From Nitrospirota bacterium (GTDB lineage: Bacteria > Nitrospirota > Nitrospiria > Nitrospirales > Nitrospiraceae): a stretch of 10,172 nucleotides of DNA. The notes under the pieces were generated by a model that worked only from the letters and a program-made list of their open reading frames with translations, was not told the DNA's origin and searched no databases. Numbering within the stretch: the first letter of the stretch is position 1; each line of letters begins with the position of its first letter. The translations under genes and the position numbers were made by a program. This document shows positions 4,972 to 10,172 of this stretch, piece after piece. Location: positions 1 to 10,172 of the forward strand of contig JACRQB010000276.1 of NCBI GenBank assembly GCA_016222925.1, given 5' to 3'.

Positions 4972-6808
4972 TCAGGAAATTACTTGCTGTATAGGGGGGA
5001 ATTGACGACGCCTTTTTTCTATCGCAACCAGAAGTAAGGATATGGCAGCTGGAGTCACCCCAGATATTCTCGATGCCTGGCCAACCGTCTCAGGTCTTAC
5101 TCTAATGAACTTCTCTCGAACTTCTCTTGAAAATCCTGAAATAGAATTGTAATCAAACGTGTAAGGAATCAATTTCTGCTCAAGCTTCTTGAATTTCTCA
5201 ACTTGCTGGATCTGCCGACGTACATAGCCTTCGTACTTGATCTGAAGCTCGACTTCTTCGCCAATTTCGATCTCTGGAATGACTGGCATCCCAAAAGCTT
5301 CTAGGAGTTCTTGATAGCTCGCTTCCTGCCGGCGAAGAAGCTGTGCCATGGTCATGGCAGACGAGGCATTTTCAAGATACGTGCCTTTGGTCTGCAAACG
5401 GATTTTTTCGGTGAATGCTGGTCTGACTGTATTCAGATGCTCGATCTCCATTTCAATCAAACGTCTCTTCCGCAAAAACCTCTCGTACGCTTCATCTGGA
5501 ATCAGCCCAACGTTGTATCCAACTGGTGTCAGTCGAAGGTCTGCGTTGTTGTGGCGGAGAAGCAATCGATACTCAGCTCGTGAGGTGAACATTCGATACG
5601 GTTCGTAGGCATCTTTCGTAATGAGATCATCGATGAGTACGCCAATATAGGCTTGGGACCGGTCCAGAATGAGAGGAGGCCTGCCTCTCAGCTTCAGAAC
5701 GGCATTGATACCGGCAACCAAGCCCTGCGCCGCTGCTTCTTCATACCCGGAAGTCCCATTGATTTGTCCAGCATGATAGAGGCCAGCGACATGTTTTGTT
5801 TCAAGTGTTTGGTAGAGTTGGCGAGGGGGAAAATAATCGTACTCAATCGGCAGCTTGGACATCAACCGGCAGGCTGGTTGAAATACCGTTCGGATAAAAT
5901 TCGATGGAGTCCAGCCCTTCGGGTTCAATGAAAATCTGGTGACGTTCCTTCTCAGCAAAACGCACAACCTTATCCTCAATGGAGGGACAGTACCGAGGCC
6001 CGGTCGATTCGATGACACCGCTATATAGCGGAGAGCGATCGAGATTCTTTTGAATGATGTCGTGCGTTTCTCGGTTGGTATAGGTCAAATGGCAGAGAAC
6101 TTGTCTGGTCGTGATGTGTTGTGTCCGATAGGAGAAAGGAGGGGGATGGGAATCACCGGGCTGAGGAATCATTACCGAGAAATCAATCGTTGCCTTGTCT
6201 AATCGAGGAGGGGTCCCGGTCTTGAGCCGGCCGACCTCAAATCCAAGATCCCGCATGCAATCCGAAAGGTGTTCGGCTGAAGCTTCTCCGGCGCGACCGG
6301 CCGGGAAATGGTTAAGACCAATATGGATAAGACCATTAAGGAAAGTACCTGATGTCAATATGACTGCCTTGGCATCAATCCTCCGGCCTGAGCCTGTTAC
6401 AATCCCGGTGACCCTACCTCCGGCCACGAGCAGTCGGTCCACGACTCCTTCCGCAAGCGTCAGATGCTCTTGCGAGGCCATCGTTTCCTGCATCGCCATA
6501 CGATAAAGCGATTTGTCGCATTGGACGCGTAATGCCCGCACTGCGGGTCCTTTGCTTGTGTTAATGAATCGAAACTGAATCCCAGCACGATCCGTATTTC
6601 GCCCCATCTCACCGCCGATTGCATCGATTTCTTTCACAAGGTGTCCCTTGGCGATCCCACCGATTGCGGGATTACAAGACATCTGTGCGATTCGGCTCAG
6701 CTCCATCGTCAGCAGCAAGGTATTCGCACCCATTCGTGCCGCAGCCAGCGCGGCTTCGCAGCCGGCATGACCGCCTCCCACTACGATAACATCAAATGCG
6801 ATGGCCAC
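4972..6808 (-). pseudogene. mnmG: MnmG (GidA) tRNA U34 modification enzyme, disrupted by an internal deletion and frameshift
   Basis: MnmG is the FAD-binding partner of MnmE in forming cmnm5U34. The N-terminal piece has the dinucleotide-binding VGGGHAGCEAA near residue 10, QMSCNPAIGG, FNxSKGPAVRA-type (here INTSKGPAVRA), LKTGTPPR, GPRYCPSIEDKV and YPNGISTSLPVDVQ. Frame one then ends at TGA (5843-5845). The rest continues in another frame from 5847 as IEYDYFPPRQLY, GQINGTSGYEEAAAQG, EPYRMFTSRAEYRL, YEGYVRRQ and GQASRISGVTPAAIS to the TGA at 4972-4974. In relatives about 19 more residues (pattern MVRSxxGLExAxIxRPxYA) sit between DVQxx and IEYD. A loss of 56 nt explains both the gap and the frame, and restoring it gives 630 aa, close to the 629 of E. 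coli. I chose GTG at 6806-6808 because AGAGG precedes it by 5 nt; a TTG at 6830-6832 is the alternative. It follows mnmE by 8 nt. True mutation or assembly error cannot be told apart here. Confidence 0.88.
5845..5849 (-). other. junction of the inferred deletion in mnmG
   Basis: Frame-one codons for DVQAA end at 5849 and the frame-three codon for the I of IEYDYFPP begins at 5847. Only seven bases separate the DVQ codons from the IEYD codons, where relatives have about 63. The missing length is inferred from the family pattern, not from an alignment. Confidence 0.75.
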
Positions 6809-6813
6809 TGCTA

Positions 6814-6818
6814 CCTCT
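6814..6818 (-). promoter_or_regulatory. ribosome binding site of mnmG, overlapping the mnmE stop
   Basis: AGAGG, formed partly from the mnmE stop codon TAG, lies 5 nt before the GTG at 6806-6808. It favours that GTG over the upstream TTG as the mnmG start and suggests translational coupling to mnmE. Confidence 0.6.
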
Positions 6819-8268
6819 ACTTGCCGATACAAAACTCGGAAAAGATCTCATCTAACACTTCATCAGACGTAATGGTTCCAACAATCTCGCCCAGCGCATC
6901 AGCCGCACCACGGAGATCGACCACAACAAATTCTGGCTCTATATCTTGCTGGACCGAGGCCAGTGCGTCTTTGAGTGAGGATTCCGCACGCTCGAGCGCC
7001 GCACGATGCCGAACGTGAGTGACGACGACACCATCGCGAGGTTCAAAGGACGGCTTCACAAATTGTAATTGAATAGCGGTCTTTAAGGCTTCAAGTCCCT
7101 CGCCCGTTTGAGAAGAAATGGGAAGAACCTTGCACGGTGTACGAGCGCGCAGTGCGTGGGTCACCCGTTCTACTAATGCCGGGTCACAAAGATCAATTTT
7201 ATTTACGACAAGGAAATGTTCAGCATGAAGAGTGCGGGAGCGGAGGCTCCTCAGATCCATCTGTGTCAGTTGAGCAGCGTCCAGGACATACAAGACGATA
7301 TCCGCCTGGCCTTGAGCTTCGATGGAACGACGGATGCCTTCCTGTTCAACGAGGTCGGTGGTATCACGCAGCCCAGCGGTGTCGACCAACGTGATTCGCA
7401 GACCGAGCCAGATGATCGACTCTTCGATAATGTCGCGAGTCGTGCCGGGGATATCGGTCACAATCGCTCGATTCTCACGGAGTAAACAATTCAGCAAACT
7501 CGACTTACCGACATTGGGCTCCCCCGCGATCACCACGCGGACTCCCTCGCGTAGAACCCGTCCCGTCTCGGCAGTCTCCAACATCCGCCGAACGTGATCC
7601 AGTGTCTCCTGGAGAGAGCTGATCATCTCCTCGCGCTGGACGAACGTAATATCTTCTTCTGCGAAGTCGATCCCTGCTTCTAAGTGAGCCAACAGCCTGA
7701 CGAGTTCAGTGCGCAATCGGTGGACCTGTTGCGCGAGTTCGCCGCGGAGCTGGCGTTGTGCCAATTTTAGGCTCAGTTCTGACTTGGCCCTGATGGTGTC
7801 CAGCACAGCCTCAGCCTGAGACAAATCCAGGCGGCCGTTCAAGAAGGCTCGTTTGGTAAACTCTCCTGCCTGTGCGAGCCGGGCTCCGGCAACGATGCAA
7901 GCCTGACAGATTCGTTGTAGGATGAGCCCATTTCCGTGGCAGTGGAGCTCCACCACGTCCTCCGCGGTAAACGATCGAGGCGCCTTCATATAGACCACCA
8001 GGCCTTCGTCGATGATCTGTTCGGTCAACTGACTTGCCGTGGAGCCTGAATGGCTACTGATTGAAGGAGTAGGCGGAAAGAGAATATCGGCCAGGTACAG
8101 CGTGTGAGAAGCGAGGGTATGAAGCGATTTCTCGGATCGCAGCTGAACAACGCGACTCGCGATGTCAACGGCATGCGGCCCGCTGATCCGAACAATACCA
8201 ATACCCCCCTCACCAGCAGGAGTGGCAATTGCACAAATCGTATCCTCGGGCGTTCCAACGGCTGGCAT
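6817..8268 (-). CDS. mnmE: tRNA modification GTPase MnmE (TrmE)
   Basis: MnmE is a K+-stimulated, dimerising GTPase that works with MnmG, GTP and a folate one-carbon donor on U34 of tRNA. The 483-aa product has an N-terminal folate-binding domain starting DTICAIATPAGEGGIGIVRISGP, with ELHCHGN and the GEFTKRAFLNGRLDLSQAEA block. The helical domain holds the inserted G domain with G1 GEPNVGKSS (residues 249-257), G2 TTRD (276-279), G3 DTAG (296-299) and G4 NKID (356-359). It ends in the diagnostic CIGK, with C480 the functional C-terminal cysteine. About 20 extra residues (near 65-85, rich in S and T) sit in the N-terminal domain relative to E. coli. The start is uncertain: ATG at 8266-8268 gives the usual N-terminus, GTGs lie just upstream, and no good Shine-Dalgarno is visible. 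All catalytic motifs are intact although its partner mnmG, 8 nt downstream, is broken. Confidence 0.96.
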   Translation of the reverse strand: MPAVGTPEDTICAIATPAGEGGIGIVRISGPHAVDIASRVVQLRSEKSLHTLASHTLYLADILFPPTPSISSHSGSTASQLTEQIIDEGLVVYMKAPRSFTAEDVVELHCHGNGLILQRICQACIVAGARLAQAGEFTKRAFLNGRLDLSQAEAVLDTIRAKSELSLKLAQRQLRGELAQQVHRLRTELVRLLAHLEAGIDFAEEDITFVQREEMISSLQETLDHVRRMLETAETGRVLREGVRVVIAGEPNVGKSSLLNCLLRENRAIVTDIPGTTRDIIEESIIWLGLRITLVDTAGLRDTTDLVEQEGIRRSIEAQGQADIVLYVLDAAQLTQMDLRSLRSRTLHAEHFLVVNKIDLCDPALVERVTHALRARTPCKVLPISSQTGEGLEALKTAIQLQFVKPSFEPRDGVVVTHVRHRAALERAESSLKDALASVQQDIEPEFVVVDLRGAADALGEIVGTITSDEVLDEIFSEFCIGK

Positions 8269-8321
8269 GTTCACACACACGTTCGTGAGGATCAGTCACA
8301 TCGAACGAAACCGACCGAGCA

Positions 8322-10016
8322 TCATTTCTTGCCACCTTGTTCATCCGTAGTCGGTGCTGTGGCGGGAGTTCGAAAGAAAAAGTGATCCGTCACGAATTGT
8401 TGCACAATGGTGAGCACATTATTGGTCAGCCAATACAACACAAGACCGGCAGGAAAATTGACGAATAGGAATGTCATGGCCACCGGCAGCATCAACATCA
8501 TTTTTGCCTGAGTCGGATCCATGGTCGTCGGTTGAATCTTTTGCATCACCATCATGCTGATTCCCATGACGATCGGCAGAATGTAGTAGGGATCCTGAAC
8601 CGACAGATCGTTGATCCACAGCCCCAACGGCGCTTGGCGCAAATCGATCGTCATATACAGAATGTTGAACAGCGATACGAATACCGGCATCTGCAATACC
8701 ATAGGGAGACAGCCACCCACGGGATTGACCTTGTGATCTCGATACAGCTTGATGAGTTCCTTATTCAAACGCTCGCGATCGTCCTTAAATTTTTCCTGGA
8801 CCGCAGCGACCTTCGGCTGGATGCCCTGCATCTTCTTCATCGACGTATAACTTTTGTACTGCAGGGGGACAAACAATACCTTGATGATAATGGTCAGGAG
8901 GATGATCGTCAGTCCATAATTATGCGTATAGTCATTGATATAACGCAGCACGGAGAAGATGGGCTTGGCCACGGCCCTGACCGTGTCCCAACTCCCGAAA
9001 AGGAACCAGCCAAAATCAATGGTATCTTCGAGCCGAATTTGCAGACTCTGGAGCGTGTCAAACTCCTTGGGGCCGGCAAAGAGCTGGAGTTCGAGTGGTG
9101 CTCCGGAGGAATCAACCGGTAACCGTACCGCCGTGGAGACAAGTTTGTCTCCTTGCTTCTTAGGCCAAGCGGACGCACTGGTCTTTGGAATAAGTGCAGA
9201 AATGAAGTACTTATCTTGTAGCGCGACCCATTTCACAGGGCCCTTGTGCTCAGTCTCGGCTTCCGGCATGTCGTGTTCAATCTTGTCGTCAATAAGCGAG
9301 GCGGCTCCGACAGAACCGATAAACCCTTCTCCCCAATCCACAACTCCAAAATTCGTCCCCAGTCCAAGTTTCACTGCTTCTGCGAGCCCGCTTGATTTCA
9401 ACGCGATGTCGACGACATAGCTCTCGGTGTGAAACGTCAGTTGCTTTTCCAGCCGTACGCCGGTTGCTGGATTACTGTACGAGAAGGTTATATGGCCCGT
9501 GGGGTGGCCCTGGTCCAATGTCGTAAAGTCCTTTTCGACCCTGTAGATCCCTTCGCTTAATTCTTTTGAATGAGAGGTGTCATCCACTGTGACCGTCAAG
9601 GGCTCGGCAAACTTGCCGCGCTGTCGTACGAGTTGTACGAGGGACTTTCCATCGGAACTGCTGCGATAGCGTTTGAGTTCCCAGCTCGTGAGTGCGGCCC
9701 CACGGGTCGTAAATGTAGCTCGGTAGAGATCCGTCTCAACCACGATGAATTCCGGCGCAGAAGATTCTCGACGTGGATCTTGGGGGCGAACCTCCCCAGC
9801 GGATGGTTTTTGCGGTGCAATGGTCGTGGTCGCGGGAGCGCCAGGAGTCGGAGACTCAGGGCCTATACTCGAAGGAGATGACGTATCGCTTATGGAAGGC
9901 TCCGCCTCTTCCGAAATAGTCGGTTCAGGGAGTAGGCCCAGCTCTTTGATTAGGTACTCATACCCAAAGATAATCCCAAGAGAGAGAACCAAGAACACGA
10001 TGACGCGCTTTTCCAT
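8322..10016 (-). CDS. yidC: membrane protein insertase YidC, Gram-negative type
   Basis: YidC inserts and folds proteins in the cytoplasmic membrane, alone or with Sec. The 564-aa product has an N-terminal membrane helix (about residues 4-23), a flexible linker rich in P, S, T and E (about 30-88), and a periplasmic beta-sandwich domain (about 89-335) starting IVVETDLYRATFTTRGAAL. The conserved insertase core follows: helix at about 367-387, the cytoplasmic hairpin with YTSMKKMQGIQPK (390-402) and LYRDHKVNPVGGCLP (424-438), then helices near 439-457, 476-494 and 507-540. K379 occupies the position of the groove arginine (R366 of E. coli), a common substitution. The large periplasmic domain implies a cell with an outer membrane. 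The ATG at 10014-10016 has only a weak AAAGAAAG-like purine stretch upstream. It follows yidD by 39 nt and precedes mnmE by 53 nt, with no jag/khpB between. Confidence 0.97.
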   Translation of the reverse strand: MEKRVIVFLVLSLGIIFGYEYLIKELGLLPEPTISEEAEPSISDTSSPSSIGPESPTPGAPATTTIAPQKPSAGEVRPQDPRRESSAPEFIVVETDLYRATFTTRGAALTSWELKRYRSSSDGKSLVQLVRQRGKFAEPLTVTVDDTSHSKELSEGIYRVEKDFTTLDQGHPTGHITFSYSNPATGVRLEKQLTFHTESYVVDIALKSSGLAEAVKLGLGTNFGVVDWGEGFIGSVGAASLIDDKIEHDMPEAETEHKGPVKWVALQDKYFISALIPKTSASAWPKKQGDKLVSTAVRLPVDSSGAPLELQLFAGPKEFDTLQSLQIRLEDTIDFGWFLFGSWDTVRAVAKPIFSVLRYINDYTHNYGLTIILLTIIIKVLFVPLQYKSYTSMKKMQGIQPKVAAVQEKFKDDRERLNKELIKLYRDHKVNPVGGCLPMVLQMPVFVSLFNILYMTIDLRQAPLGLWINDLSVQDPYYILPIVMGISMMVMQKIQPTTMDPTQAKMMLMLPVAMTFLFVNFPAGLVLYWLTNNVLTIVQQFVTDHFFFRTPATAPTTDEQGGKK

Positions 10017-10055
10017 GAAGAAGCTATGCTTTCTTTAATAAAGATGTACTCGTCG

Positions 10056-10172
10056 CTACTTGACCGGGTCTTCTCCGCCGGGATGGAAGGGGTGACATTT
10101 CAAAAGCCGGAGGATGGCTAAGCCAAACCCCTGCAATGCCCCATATTTAGCGATCGCATCCGAGGCGTATTG
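10056..10172 (-). CDS. yidD: membrane protein insertion efficiency factor YidD, C-terminal part only
   Basis: The final 38 codons are visible, from QYASDAIAKYGALQGFGLAI onward to the TAG at 10056-10058; the start lies beyond the window. The QYAxxAxxxYGAxxG helix and the terminal motif LLKCHPFHPGGEDPV are diagnostic of YidD, a small protein that associates with the inner membrane and assists YidC-dependent insertion. Its place directly before yidC (39-nt gap) is the usual one, and rnpA and rpmH would be expected further upstream. The end of the family is short here, with only a lysine after DPV. Confidence 0.93.
   Translation of the reverse strand, partial: QYASDAIAKYGALQGFGLAILRLLKCHPFHPGGEDPVK

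Noticed and set aside
5843..5862. Programmed ribosomal frameshift in mnmG
   Set aside because: No slippery heptamer is visible at the junction, and a frameshift would not restore the ~19 missing conserved residues; deletion explains both facts.
8532..9122. Plus-strand open frame of 196 codons, rich in H, Q and D
   Set aside because: Antisense shadow of yidC; its composition reflects the complement of yidC codons.
1..10172. Replication origin within the window
   Set aside because: The gene order and parS sites imply proximity to the origin, but I found no DnaA-box cluster (TTATCCACA type) or AT-rich unwinding element.

Overview
The window is bacterial chromosomal DNA of roughly 50% G+C. Every gene I can support lies on the minus strand, so transcription runs from high to low coordinates. 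In that order: the end of yidD, yidC, mnmE, mnmG (broken), rsmG, parA, parB, two bactofilin genes, mnmA and the start of a tatA-type gene. The block yidD-yidC-mnmE-mnmG-rsmG-parA-parB is the origin-proximal cluster found in many bacteria. A Gram-negative-type YidC (long periplasmic domain), bactofilins directly after parB, and the protein sequences in general suggest Nitrospirota (Nitrospira-like). That assignment is inference from memory of gene order and sequence style and could be wrong; a deltaproteobacterial-type lineage is the main alternative.

Region by region. 10056-10172 holds the last 38 codons of yidD, and 8322-10016 holds the inner-membrane insertase yidC. 6817-8268 is mnmE, and 4972-6808 is mnmG. 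These two make the heterodimer that installs the 5-carboxymethylaminomethyl group on wobble uridine 34 of tRNA. mnmG is interrupted near 5845-5849. The reading frame changes there, and about 19 residues conserved in the family are missing, consistent with a ~56-nt deletion. 4261-4920 is the 16S rRNA methyltransferase rsmG. 3429-4205 (parA) and 2603-3451 (parB) overlap by 23 nt and encode the chromosome-partition ATPase and CTPase. Two perfect 16-bp parS palindromes, TGTTCCACGTGGAACA, lie at 4228-4243 and 4904-4919, just upstream of parA and at the 5' end of rsmG. They complete a local ParABS system. 1938-2432 and 1361-1807 are two paralogous bactofilins, 242-1324 is the tRNA 2-thiouridylase mnmA, and 1-99 is the N-terminus of a TatA-family protein.

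How they fit together. YidD and YidC act in membrane-protein insertion. MnmE, MnmG and MnmA all act on U34 of the same tRNAs. RsmG modifies 16S rRNA near the decoding centre. ParA, ParB and parS segregate the origin region, and the adjacent bactofilins are plausible cytoskeletal partners of ParABS, as known in Myxococcus. Genes are tightly packed; the longest gene-free stretches are 2433-2602, 100-241 and 1808-1937, all under 300 nt.

This is mainly a housekeeping region. I see no mobile element, CRISPR array, RNA gene or clearly novel system. The points most worth following are the disrupted mnmG beside intact mnmE and mnmA, the parS sites merged with translation starts, and the ParABS-bactofilin neighbourhood.
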